A stretch of 64,000 bases of DNA, taken from NCBI GenBank assembly GCA_030549335.1, contig CM060192.1, positions 24,308,157 through 24,372,156 on the forward strand, written 5' to 3'. This document shows positions 39,547 to 50,689 of this stretch, one piece after another. The first letter of the stretch is position 1, and each line of letters begins with the position of its first letter. The notes under the pieces are model-generated. The model was not told the origin of the DNA, made no database searches, and saw only the letters and a list, made by a program, of their open reading frames with translations. The DNA is from Pontederia crassipes. Its lineage: Eukaryota > Streptophyta > Magnoliopsida > Commelinales > Pontederiaceae. Made by a program: the position numbers and the translations under genes.

Positions 39547-40213
39547 TGTCACGGGACGTTTCCTATGACACGAAGCGTGAAGCCTCGCGGCACCAGTGCC
39601 GCTCAACTTATAGCCCTCGGCCGCTCAGCGCCGAAAACATGAAACACATGCAGCCGTCCCGCACTGCGTAATATTGCGGAGCACTAAGTTATCCGCCCTT
39701 AGGGCATTTATCTTGTAAGGCCGTCCTTATGAATGGCCAAGTAGGTGACGTTCCCGTAGGGTACATCTTTTGCATCTTCAATATGTAATAAGACTCATAT
39801 ACCTACGGTACACTGGGAGGAGTTCATTAGTGCCTTTCGAGGCCCAATTGTATGTTATGTTTCATCATATTTAATACAAGTAATCTTTCCTTTAATTCTA
39901 GTGTCATGGCTTTGAGCGTAGGGTGGCAACCCACATCGGTGTCCCTTCGTGGCGTCCTGTGGTCCTTTCGTCGCTCCTTCGGACTTTAAGCGTTCAAGCG
40001 CCTGCATTAGTGCCGCAACGCGCTAATGCCACGGTCTCATGACGAGTAGTCCAACACTCTAGTCATGTCCGTGATTGAATGCCTATAAGAGCGACTCTCG
40101 GCATAATCGTCTCGACCATAAAATTTTCGCTGCAAACTCAAAACAGGCTTAGCTAGGTGCCTATCCGCCTAGTCGTCGCACGTGGTCTAGTGTCCGAGAA
40201 TGACTCCGTGACA
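39547..40213 (+). repeat. 3' LTR of the LARD/TR-GAG element
   Basis: TGTCACGG...CCGTGACA, 667 bp; differs from the 5' LTR by an extra 'gttcaagc' and few substitutions. Confidence 0.9.
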
Positions 40214-40483
40214 CGTGTGTATGAAAAAAGGGGAAGTAATTAATGTAATACATTTACAAGCATAATTCGTTAGTTTAATACAAATACAAGCATATCGATT
40301 CATAGGTAGAGGGATGCGATTGAGCTTTGGTTTTGATCCAACATTTAGTAGTGTTAAGGCATTTGAATGCTTGTCATTGCTGCCTTCAATTTTCTGACAT
40401 GGAGAGAACGAAATTTTTTGTCAGAATGGGCAGACAATTTCAAGTCGATGGATTAAAAAGGAACCACATAAAAGTAGGATAAA

Positions 40484-41130
40484 TTTTATTAAATACTTTT
40501 CAATTTTAACGTTTTCCTACGCTATCATTTCACTTTGTTTTGTAATCATACTAGTGTTCATTTTTTAACTAGTTTCAGTAAATATCCTTTCAATCAATCG
40601 GGAATAGTTAGTTTTTTTATCATTTTACTAATGTGGCATCTTATTTTAAAATAAAAAATTATATAAAATATTAAATTAATATAAAAATTATTAAAAAAAG
40701 AAAAGAGGAAGTGCACTCCCTCCCCTCTCCCTCTCACTCCGACAAGTGCCACCGGCCGGTGCTAAGCCGACCGGAGGGAAGGGGTGGCTGCCCCCTTCCC
40801 TTCTCCTATCCTCCCCGACGATGGAGAGTAGAGGGGGAGTGGGTCGGCACCCTCATGTGCTCTCAGCACTCAGAGGAGGGCCGACCCCCTCCACCCCCCC
40901 CCCCCCCCCCCCTCCTCCTCCTCCGGTGCGGTGGCCTCATCCGAGGTCGAAAGGAGGGGCGGCGCTCCTTCTCTTTTTTTAAAAAATTATTATATTTTTT
41001 AATATTGTTTTATATTTTAATGAGTTGCCATGTAGGACTCTTGCATACATGGAGGGTACATGTGGACGCCATGTAGATGGCGCAATCGGTAAACCTCCTA
41101 TATTCGGTGAAAAAGATATTTGGTTAAAAT
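40484..41130. mobile_element. Possible foldback/Mutator-like element with GC-rich core
   Basis: 'atgtggcatcttattttaaaataaa' and 'aaaaattattaaaaaaagaaaagaggaag' at 40630-40712 recur inverted at 40965-41035. Fainter similarity extends outward to about 40484 and 41130. The core (40713-40965) is GC-rich with a run of 19 C at 40894-40912. No clear target duplication was found. Design is like the elements at 30.8 kb and 55.0 kb. Confidence 0.35.
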
Positions 41131-41756
41131 AATTCATACTTGGATAAAGTGAAAATGGAGAATAGAGTTAGATATTTATTCAATAAAAATGGCGCTATAA
41201 CTTATATTCAATTAAAGCATGGTTTAAGGAATCGCTCCAGCGAAAATAAACCCAAGTCAGTCAATTATTCTTATTCTTCCACAATATAATTTCAAAATAA
41301 TAAATGCAGTGTTTGAAAAGTAAATATTTTCTTTTGTAGTTATCTATAAAAAAACATTACTCTCGTTCCAGATTTTCTTTCACTATAAATTTTGAAAATT
41401 AAGTATACATATAATACTTTTATTCGAGTTGGCATGGAAATGGGAAAACATATATTTCTATGTGATAATAGTGTACGTGTTGATCCATTGAATAAATTAA
41501 TAATTCCAGATGTACATTAACATTTGTGCTTACATACTTACAACGTCGATCCAACGACACGAGTAGACATGGAATTCTTACGACTGTAACATACATATTA
41601 CACATACCTCCCTTTTGATTAATGATCTGGTGTATTCACATTTTGCGGTTTGCACCAAAATGGGAATCCCATAATTACTCACATTAAAGCAGGCAACATG
41701 ATAGGCCGAAGCAATTCTTTGGTTATGATCAAATACACAAAATAGCTGAGATGAAT

Positions 41757-44700
41757 TTACGAAGAGCAACATGAAGAACTGGATACTCCTGCAGGTCTAT
41801 CAGCTAGAACCATTCCTTGAGGTCTCTGTGTTGGCTGCACTTGGACTAATTTCCTCGCTGGAAACAGGATAGTCGAGAGCATTAGACAACCAGAAAAGAA
41901 AGAAGGAATAGCATCACAAGCACCATTAATGGGATAATGATATACTCTATAAAGGAAAATGAAAAAGCACCATCTTGCAATGATGCAAACGTTCCATCAC
42001 CGGAATGTATCTAGTTTTACAAAAATGTTCATTCCTATTATTTAACACTCACGCTTCAATTCAGCAAAAGAACATGAGCCAGAACTTTGTTACTAAGACA
42101 TCAAAACTCAGCATGGGACTTCAACAAAGAGTGCCAGCAAGAGATAGGACAAAAGCTAATATCCATTCTTAATTCAACCTATATTTTTTCTTTGGTTTGA
42201 TCAAAAGAAACTTACCAATATCATAAAATATGTCATTAACATTGATTGCTGTTTTAGCAGAGGTTTCCACGAAGAAAAGACCGTTCTCCTTAGCATAAGT
42301 TTGCGCTTCCTGAAACAGAAGTATTAATGTGGGAAAATGGTCTTTCTTAAAACAAGAGTTCAAATAAAAAAGTGCCAGATTAATAAAACTGTCGTTCTTA
42401 CTGGTTCACATCTGATTGAAAATAAACAAGCAAGTAGTGAAAGGAAAAATGATATCACATTTTGATGTTTGGTGCATCAGACTTCACAAATGAACTTGCT
42501 GAAAAGAACATTATTAAAAAAACAATGAAAACATGGCATCCATATTTCCAGTGCAACCATTAAGACTTTTTCCTTTTTGGTGGTGGTAAGATGAAAAGAA
42601 AAATACTGGCAATAGATAGAATAATCACAATCTGCCCATTAAGAAACTTGGTGACCACTGGTTAACCAATTTAAGCACATAAATAATAGAACTGCTAATG
42701 CATCCTAGCCAACAAGATGAATACTAACATTAAGAAATATACATGTCATTTCAGTATTACGAATGACACTTGTGTTAGATGACTATTTTTTTCAGCAACA
42801 CTGATAGCTTAATAAGTGTAAAATGCAACCATATTTTCTATTTTGTTTTCTTGAGTGAAAATATCAATCATGACCTTGGTTAAAGAAGAGCTGTATTCTT
42901 GAGAATCCTGTACATAAGTGAGAGAAAAAAGTCTTTTTTCCAGCCTATGGAGATTTTTCTTAACTGATGTATGGAGTCCGATTAAAAGAGGGAGAGGGAG
43001 GCCAAGGCGGACACTTGGCGAACTAATAGAGCAAGATCTATTGGTGAATAATATACCGAAAGGTTTGGTTACTAATAGAGCGGAATGGCGTCGTATGATC
43101 CATGTAGCCGACCCCACCTAGTGGGATAAGGCTTTGTTGTTGTTGTTGTTGTTGTTGTTGATGTATGGAGGCCATTGAGACAACCTTGATTCAAAGAAAA
43201 ACCATAGATACAACATGTCCACATCAGATGGAATAGCATATTCTTTGCAACGTCCATGGTTAGGCAGTAACACCGGCATTTGCAAATTCAAAATGAAACT
43301 AGTTACCTCAGTTGGAATTTGTCTACCCTCGATTAAATCAGCTTTATTACCAGCAAGAGCCACAATAGTGGTTGGGCTACCTGGAGACAAGTGAATAACA
43401 TAACATAATAATTTTGGAGTAGAAACAACCTTTAACATCCAAAAGAGCAGCTATTAGAAAAGCACGATGCATGTCTCAGTAACATACATGAAACAAGAAA
43501 AAAGAGGGTATGATAAACAGGTATTCGCGTTTGCTGGAACACTAGTCTAAAGCAGTAATGTTTCAAATTTAGTTCTTGTCATTGTTGGAAAAATTTGTTT
43601 TGAGAGGGTGTTGGAAAAACTTTGCTGCATGATCTTAATCAACAAACCTATAGGAGTTCAATTACCAGACGAAGTAGACAAAATATGTCAATAAGATGAC
43701 AATCTATCTCCTGGCAGACTCTAAGTATGTCCAATATACAATGCACAGTTCAACCAGCCAATTTGCATACCCATCTGCAATGCACATCATACAAAATGAT
43801 CCATACCAGCGTGTGCTTGTTGGCATGGACCAGGGAAGGTATGATCATATAACAAGCAACAACCAAATAATCAAGCACCTTGCATACGAAGTAACTTCAA
43901 TAGGTAACAAGTAGAAGTATATATTTAAAATCATTAATTGGGTCAAAGCAATATATCAGTGATCCTAAGAAAATAAGACAGTGCGACCTTGAGCTTGAAT
44001 TTCTTGAACCCACTTTTTCGCTCGTGTGAAAGAGGCCTGCAGAATACAAAATAGGTAATGGAAGTAAATATATCAAAATGTAAAACCATGCGGACCTATA
44101 CATTTTTTTTCTTTCAATTCCATATTGTAGGTATCTAGCATTGTCTAGCTGGAGCTTTCTTTCAATCCCATATTGTAGGTATCTAGCATTGTCTAACTGG
44201 AGCAGAATCACATTCCTGCATACTTGTATTTCCTCGTCCAAATTACAGAACTCACTTTCTTTAGGACTTTGAAGACTCAATTCTATGTCAGACCAACAAA
44301 TCTGATTGTTGACCATTTTATTGTCAATTTCAAAGCCCACAGCAATGACTATCTCAAAAGAATTGTAAATCAATTTATTACCCCTAAACTGATTATGCAA
44401 AGCACAAAGAAAGAAATGGACTTAACAAAGAAGTGCAGAAACAAGGCCATAGTAAGCGTGGTTTGAAATTATAAATGTTTTCTGTCACTGAAGGAGAAAT
44501 GCTTAAATATGTCGCAATAACTGAACTAAGCATATCATAACTTTGCTTCCCTGAACTTTGGACACCTCCTAGTTGTTGCCTCCTTAACAGCTTTCAACAC
44601 ATTGAAATTAACTAGATTTGTATAGTCTACAACTCGAGAAAGATACAAAATCCAAATAGTTTTTCCCCTCTGCCTTCTCATTTCATGGTTTTCTTTTCTT

Positions 44701-45671
44701 TCTCATCACTTCCTCACTTTCACACTGTAACCACAAGATTGCTAAATGCTTTACATCTCTATATAGCCAATCAGAATCTGTTCCAATTAACAAAAGTCAA
44801 AACAGTATGGAGCAGAAGGTTCATAAATATTTACATCCAAGCAACTCCATGGAAGAACTATATTGCCAAGAGAATGAGGACCACCATTAATAATAAGCCA
44901 AAAGGAAACATGGTCGATAGAGAGAATGGCTCTCCAATTTCACTGACCTCGTTTGTAATGTCGTACACAATTATGGCTGCTGCAGCTCCTCTGTAATACA
45001 TTGGAGCTAGACTGTGATACCTCTCCTGCCCAGCTGTATCCCAAATCTCAAACTTCACGGTCTCATCATTGACTGCTAATGTTTGTGAGAAGAATGCAGC
45101 ACCTATCGTCGATTCCTACGTAATGGAAACAAATAACTTACGATAGCCAGATTCAAGGTTGGTAAAAATAAAATCCTGGAATTCTCTTGTTGAGCGTAAC
45201 AAACCTGGAATTCGACAAACTGGCCTTTTACAAAACGCAATACCAAACTAGACTTTCCAGTTCCTACATCGCCTAGAAGCACCTGATGAATCAAATAAAC
45301 ACATCATCAGGAACTTAGCACGTGAACAAATCACAAAGTTACGAAAGAGCAGAAAGCAAAGAATAAAATCTTAAAATATTATCTAAAATTACAACATCCA
45401 AGAAACTAGTGACATCAATTAGGAGCTATGCCGACAGACAAAAATCAACCACGAGAGACAGAATTTACTATCAGATATCAATATTCGTTCATTAACCAAT
45501 CTTATTAACCACTGGAATGTACCGTGATTTCGCTAAGAGAGATTTTTGAGATGAAATGAAGGAAAACAATCAAAACATCATATTTTCCGAAAGGAATCCG
45601 TGGATAAAAGAATGCCAAAAGCAATTTACCAATTTTGCGTTTTTAATCTTGTTGCTTCCGATCGAGGCCAT
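41757..45671 (-). CDS. RABF2: Rab5-type small GTPase (RABF2 subfamily), 201 aa, 7 exons
   Basis: Coding exons, in order on the minus strand, are 45671-45630, 45282-45205, 45115-44948, 44036-43988, 43380-43307, 42309-42216 and 41857-41757. All splice sites are GT-AG and the joined frame is open. The protein has P-loop GDVGTGKSS (18-26), switch I STIGAAFF (42-49), WDTAGQE (65-71, catalytic Gln70), NKAD (124-127) and ETSAK (152-156), and ends SSSSCCSS with Cys198-Cys199 for double geranylgeranylation. [15 protein letters not shown] is typical of Rab5. Rab5 GTPases drive vacuolar and endosomal trafficking and membrane fusion. The double-Cys tail, and absence of an N-myristoylation start, mark it as the conventional RABF2 (ARA7/RHA1) type rather than RABF1. 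All key residues are intact. Intron 5 holds an antisense RTE fragment and intron 3 a duplicated 46-bp unit. Confidence 0.95.
42977..43158 (+). mobile_element. 5'-truncated RTE-clade retrotransposon in Rab5 intron 5
   Basis: The fragment keeps the last codons of the RTE polyprotein ([19 protein letters not shown], then [13 protein letters not shown] and stop) and the diagnostic 3' end 'tagccgaccccacctagtgg' plus (TTG)n. A perfect 12-bp target duplication, TGATGTATGGAG, flanks it at 42965-42976 and 43159-43170. It is antisense to the gene. Confidence 0.93.
44108..44200. repeat. 46-bp tandem duplication in Rab5 intron 3
   Basis: 'tttctttcaat(t/c)ccatattg' and 'taggtatctagcattgtcta' occur twice head to tail, with only two or three differences. 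Confidence 0.85.
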
Positions 45672-46095
45672 GTTCGACAAGATTGAGAGCAAGAACGAGG
45701 AAGAAAGGTCGTGGGATTCGTCGTGTTATGATGAGGGAAAAGAATAAAGTTTCTTGTGATCGCCGAGAAATGGGACCTAAAAATCCGTCTTTTAATTCTT
45801 TCGTTCAAGAGCGGGGCTTGAAACGTGGAATCTTATGTCATCATGACCCGAATCACCCCTGCTGCCGGATGATATGTATGGGTTCGAAATTGCATTAAAT
45901 GTGACTCGAGTTACTTACATCTGCTGAAGTTTATTCATGGTCATTGGAATTTGGACGGTCCGGCCATTCATCTAACCTAATTTCTCTTGTGTCCTGTAGC
46001 ATAACGGGTACTTTTTTTTTTCCCCACTGTTATGACGCATGTTTTCTTTCTTGTGGTTCTGCTAATTATGATAACAAATAAAGAATAGTCATTCT
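45672..46095. other. Rab5 upstream region
   Basis: Presumed promoter and 5' UTR of the Rab5 gene on the minus strand. No other gene and no obvious TATA box that I can place with confidence. Confidence 0.5.
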
Positions 46096-46103
46096 AAAAA
46101 TTA

Positions 46104-46913
46104 GAATATTCTTAATGTTACTCTTCTAACATTTAATGTTGTCACTTCACGTTTATCACTTTACTCTCTCATTTTCATTAATATTCTATCAACTTCACTT
46201 TTCTCACGTGCTTTTTTTTACTTTTCATCAAACTTATTTAAATTAATTAATATTATTATTAACTTTTCGTTCTTCACTTTCTTTCTTTTTCAAATTAGTA
46301 CTTTTATTTTTTATGATAAAAATATAATACTTATATAATATGAGACTTACATATATATAAATTTAATTAATATGTAAAACTAAAATTGCATCAAATACGT
46401 AAAGTATTAGAAAAAATATATGAAATAAAATGAAAATAAAAAATAGTATAAGTGAAAATAAACACTATTGGAAATAAAAAATAGTGTAAGTGAAAATAAA
46501 CACTACAGACAAAATTTAAAAGAAATTTATAGAAATAATTATATATTCTTATTATTTAATAAGCCTTTGTGTCATTTTTTGAATTTTTTAGAACTCATTT
46601 ATCTTATATTTTCAAAAAATAATTTATATGTATATTACAATATTACATTAAATTAATACGTGTTCCCTTTACATCATATCTCATATTATATAAGTATTAT
46701 ATTTTTATCATAAAAATAAAAGCACTAATCTGGAAAAGAGAGAAAGTGGAGAAAGGAAAGTAATAATTAATTTAAATAAGTTTGGTGAAAAGTGGAAGAT
46801 AAAAGGGCACAATGGGAGAAGTGAAGTTGAAAGAATATTAATGAAAGTAAGAGGGTAAAGTGAAAAAATGTGGAGGGACATTAAATGTTAAAAGAGTGGC
46901 ATTAAGGGCACCC
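46104..46913. mobile_element. Foldback transposon with about 260-bp inverted repeats
   Basis: The left arm (46104-46360) and right arm (46655-46913) are long inverted repeats: 'ttaatg..actctt.taacatttaatgt', 'cattaatattct.tcaacttcactt', 'aaacttatttaaattaatta' and 'atgataaaaatataatactt' all recur inverted. The perfect 8-bp direct repeat AAAAATTA flanks it at 46096-46103 and 46914-46921. The right end reads GGGTGCCCTTAATG on its own strand. There is no coding capacity; the 300-bp centre is AT-rich. Superfamily is uncertain: 8 bp suits hAT, while long arms suit Mutator. Confidence 0.85.
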
Positions 46914-46940
46914 AAAAATTATTGGCAATTAGATAAAATT

Positions 46941-47046
46941 GATTGTATTAATCTGTTCATCATTAAATAATGATAATAAAATAAAAATTATTGGAGAGAA
47001 ATTCGATTGTATTAATCTATTCATCATTAAATAATGATAATAAAAT
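46941..47046 (+). repeat. Direct repeat with 64-bp period
   Basis: 'gattgtattaatct(g/a)ttcatc' followed by 'attaaataatgataataaaat' occurs at 46941-46982 and 47005-47046. Confidence 0.9.
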
Positions 47047-47525
47047 GATTCAAAATCATTGCAGCAGAAACTTAAATCAATCAAATAAAATAAGATGAAA
47101 ATAAAATTTTCAGCGCAAATCTTCATAAAAACACTTAAAATGTAATGTCATAGAACATAGGCAATAATCATTATTCAAGATCATCTATAGTGTCAATAGT
47201 CTACTAGACTCAACAATGACAATATAACTTTATTAAACAATTCTATGCCATTCCATCCATACTTCAATTATCTTCACGAATCAAGAGTGTAGAATTTTCA
47301 ATTAAAATATGTAAAAAACATGCAATAAATGATACTATACATGACACTACATAATATACATATTCAATTTGAGCTAGGTCTTGAAAATAATGTTCCATTC
47401 GTTGAGAGGTGATTAAGAATACAAATACCATTACCGATGTGAGAATAATTATTCTTGAAGGAAATACATACGCAAAAGTGTAAAAATAATTATTTTTTGA
47501 CAATCCAATAAGGGTAGGAACCACA

Positions 47526-48517
47526 TGTAACGATCCTAATTAATTAACTGAGTGCATTATGTTTTCAATCAATCAATTATTATGTCACACAATCTTTAAA
47601 TTTTAATCTAGTTATGGTGGGACATGTAATTCGTATATTTAGGTTCATATATGATCACCAATCACTAATACAATATATGTATACTTTGAAGATAGGGTTT
47701 AAATATCATAAAAGCCCTTTCGTTGCGGTCATGATCGTTCTCAGACTTGTAATGGACATGACAAAATGATTCTCTTTTCTGTCAGATGTTGTAATTGTTG
47801 TTCCCGGCCATTACACAGAATGCTTCTATTTTTCTGCCAAGCATGGTAATGGTCCTCATAATGACCGTGAAAGAACTTTTGCTAGACTGTAATGTCGTTC
47901 TCAACCTCGTAATACCCTTTTTTTGCCTAACTTTTGCCCATTTGCTCACGACCATTCCAAGAGTTGGCACGATCATGCCAAAGTTATCCAAAGACGATAG
48001 TCATCTCGAAAACTGATGTTTTGACTTCAAATTTAAGGAAAAATCATGTACACCATTAAGAACAAAATTATAGCATGAATAATATATATAAGAACATGTT
48101 CCTAACATGTTTTAAACAATATTAACATCATGAACATATATGTCCTAGGGCTTTTCTTAGAATCATAAAACAATACAATTAGGGCATAGAACATAGATTA
48201 AACAATATATCTAGTAATAAAACATATAGATCTAGCCATTAAAATCATGCAGCCTTCAAACACAATCTCATTTAAGAATAAAGTGTCATCAAACTCTCAA
48301 TCCAATACATAAAGATCATTGATAGAGGAGAGGCGGGTTGAATCCCTTTTATGTATTTAATCTTGTGTTTTTTTCCTCTTTCTCTTCTTCCTCCATGTTC
48401 CTATTATTCTCTTCCTCAAGTCCTAGTTGTCAGGTGAACAATTGGAGAAAAGAGATTAATCATGAAATTTAAGGACACTATATAGGGGAGATATTAGAAA
48501 CAATCTTGGGCCTTACA
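47526..48517. mobile_element. Possible solo LTR or LTR fragment
   Basis: The stretch starts TGTAACGATC and ends GGGCCTTACA, an inverted TGTAA-G terminus of LTR type, and its general texture resembles the gypsy LTRs at 20.4 and 31.2 kb. I find no target duplication and no adjacent internal region, so this is a weak call. The interval 47047-47525 shows nothing recognisable; the minus-strand frame at 47264-47524 is hydrophobic by chance composition. Confidence 0.3.
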
Positions 48518-49453
48518 ATAACATTCGGACAACTGAATAATGTCGATAATCATGAACTTAAACTTGGATTACTGTGATCAAATTTAATACTATATATATG
48601 GCATGTTGTTACCATTCTTTGAATCAGCGATAACAAACCGAAGTGAAAATCACAATTTTACGGCAATGATAAATATGTATCAATCCTTTCCTTCAGTATC
48701 ACATTTCTTCATTGTTAAGTTTTCTTAGCTTTTGTAATGTTCCAGTTATTTTTTTAACTAAAGAATTATTCTCTTTGTTCGTGTGGTATGTTGTCCGCGA
48801 GGCTACTTAATGGTGTTAAGAATGTTTCATCACCTTCCGAAAAAAAGTCTAACTTCTCGTTGTTCAGAAGTTTATTACTGATGCATGGAGAAGCATAACC
48901 TATATGAATGGGGGCATTGCGTTCAACTAAGATCTAGCAATGGTCAGACACATGTCGATTGCTTTGTTCTCTTTCATTATTTGTCCTACTATACAAAGGA
49001 CGTGAATGTGTTGATATGGTTTCTCTCTTCTCTTTATAGCTATCCAGATATTACTTGATTTATTTTCCTTCAGACACGAATACTATTGATTTAATATCAC
49101 TTGATGTTACGACAGATACACAACATACGATAGGATTGAATATCCTTAAGCACGTATCATGATTGGCTATTCTCCATTTTGTGCAGAATCAAATGAGAAT
49201 TCTAGAGTCTCGGGTATTGAGTTCAGAAATAAAATGTTTTATAGTGTGTAACTTTTTAAAATATATCTAGCATGTCTTGACTATAAGATTATTTTCCTCT
49301 ACTCAAAAGAAACCAAATTTACTTGTTTTGGTGAGCTCATTCTTTTTTGAAGGCCTCAGAGAACTCTAATTTATTCGTCGAGTCCTTAGAATTTAGAATA
49401 TTAGTATGAAGAAGTTAATTCAATGATATGCACTTATAAATCAGGAAAATTAC
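48518..49453. other. Intergenic DNA, nothing recognised
   Basis: AT-rich; no open frame with a signature and no clear repeat. Confidence 0.5.
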
Positions 49454-49464
49454 ATATTTTATAT

Positions 49465-49647
49465 CTACTTTTTTTCGGTCGGCGACCCACCAATGTCCGG
49501 GGTTACTAGCACCTGATTAATCTAGTGTTCACGCTCGAGCGAAAAGGTATACCCTTGCCAACAATGACGATTCTGAGAATCGAACTTGAGACTACCTAGC
49601 ATCCCAGGACACAGCCCGCTAACTAACTGTGCTAACCATCCTTGGTT
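49465..49647 (-). mobile_element. tRNA-derived SINE
   Basis: On the minus strand the element starts 'AACCAAGGATGGTTAGCACA' and contains an A-box-like GTTAGCACAGTTAGTTAGCGG and, about 40 bp on, a B-box-like AAGTTCGATTCTC. These are the two internal RNA polymerase III promoter blocks of a tRNA-related head. A body of about 110 bp follows, ending in a short A-rich tail (AAAAAAAG). The perfect 11-bp target duplication ATATTTTATAT flanks it at 49454-49464 and 49648-49658. SINEs are transcribed by polymerase III and moved by LINE enzymes. It is not a functional tRNA gene because no cloverleaf acceptor pairing is apparent. Confidence 0.85.
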
Positions 49648-49658
49648 ATATTTTATAT

Positions 49659-50177
49659 TCATTAATTGTTTTTTATTAATTTGAAGAGTCATAATTATTT
49701 TTGAATTTGAAAGATAATATAGGTTAATGATATGACCTTTAATTTATGTTAATCATTTATGCATTAAATTTTAATATCATGATTAAATGTTCACATATTA
49801 AATATTGAGTCTTTATATTTCATTATATTGACCATTTATATTTATAATGATAAATAATAATATATAAATACATCCTTAATTGATATGTGTTAAATTTAAC
49901 ATCATGATTAAAATAAAATACAATTTTATTTTTATTTTCTCTATATTTTTTAATCATAAAATATAGTAATATATAAATACTTCATCCTTCCTCCATTCTT
50001 CATTTTCTATTTTTATATATATTTTTTGAATTATTTCCGTTAATTTTTTAATTTAAAATGACATATTTTATATAACTGCTTAACTCCATTATTTTTTTAT
50101 TAATATGAATAGTCATAATTATTTTGAATTTGAAATATCACATATGTTAACCATTGGACCTTTGGTTTATGTTAACC
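49659..50177. other. AT-rich intergenic DNA
   Basis: Simple AT-rich sequence; phrases at 49740-50100 recur near 54560-54750 on the far side of the CACTA element, fitting one continuous host stretch with the same local repeats. Confidence 0.4.
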
Positions 50178-50204
50178 ATTCACTACAAGAAAAATCACGT
50201 TTTT

Positions 50205-50515
50205 TGACGGTAGCGACCATCTGTATTTACTCACAAACCATCAGAAATGTCACTTTTCGATGGATTTTTCGACGGATAGTATCCGCCCAAAAACTACACG
50301 TCGTAAATTATTTTCGACGGTTAACGCATGACCGTCGAAATTTTCGACGATCAATCTGGCGGACTGAGCCGTCGAACAATCGAGACTTAAGGCCATTTGA
50401 GCCATCGATATGTATCGACGGTTTGAAATGGCTCAAATAGTCGATAGTTATCGACGGCTAGAACGTCAAATTTGACACTATCGACGATTTGAGCCATCGG
50501 AACAAATAAAAAAAA
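50205..50515. repeat. CACTA subterminal repeats, left
   Basis: Repeated GACGGT, CCGTCGAA and TCGACGG motifs in both orientations, near the left terminus. Confidence 0.8.
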
Positions 50516-50689
50516 TTGACACAAACATAAATGAATCATTTAAATAAATTATTTAAAGGCAAATTAGATAAATCATTTAATTAAATACTAAAGTAAATGA
50601 ATTTGGTAAATGTCAAATGCCAATACAACATAACATCAAATGTCCAAATGTCAAATACAACACAACATCGCTAAAATGCAACATCATCA

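Larger units (their letters stand above)
35902..40213 (+). mobile_element. Non-autonomous LTR retrotransposon (LARD/TR-GAG type), 4.3 kb
   Basis: LTRs at 35902-36559 and 39547-40213 both begin TGTCACGG and end CCGTGACA, a perfect 8-bp inverted terminus. The 5' LTR is followed after two bases by TGGTATCAGAGC (36562-36573), the initiator tRNA-Met primer site. The 3' LTR is preceded by 'ttggtgggggagaa'. CGTG occurs on both outer sides (35898-35901, 40214-40217). The 3-kb interior has no protease, reverse transcriptase or integrase. A weak gag-like frame is seen at 38070-38517. LTRs are nearly identical, apart from a few substitutions and an extra 'gttcaagc' in the 3' LTR, so the insertion is fairly young. 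Confidence 0.85.

Noticed and set aside
36533-39606. Many 80-161 codon frames in the LARD interior, both strands
   Set aside because: No conserved domain; they reflect higher GC. Only a weak gag-like pattern at 38.07-38.52 kb was kept at low confidence.
44685-44996. 103-codon + strand frame over Rab5 exon 3
   Set aside because: Opposite strand of an intron and a conserved exon; shadow.
47264-47524. 86-codon hydrophobic minus-strand frame
   Set aside because: No start context, no recognised family, lies in AT-rich repeat-like DNA.
49560-49647. Possible tRNA gene on the minus strand
   Set aside because: A- and B-box-like blocks are present, but there is no acceptor-stem pairing, and target duplications show it is a SINE.
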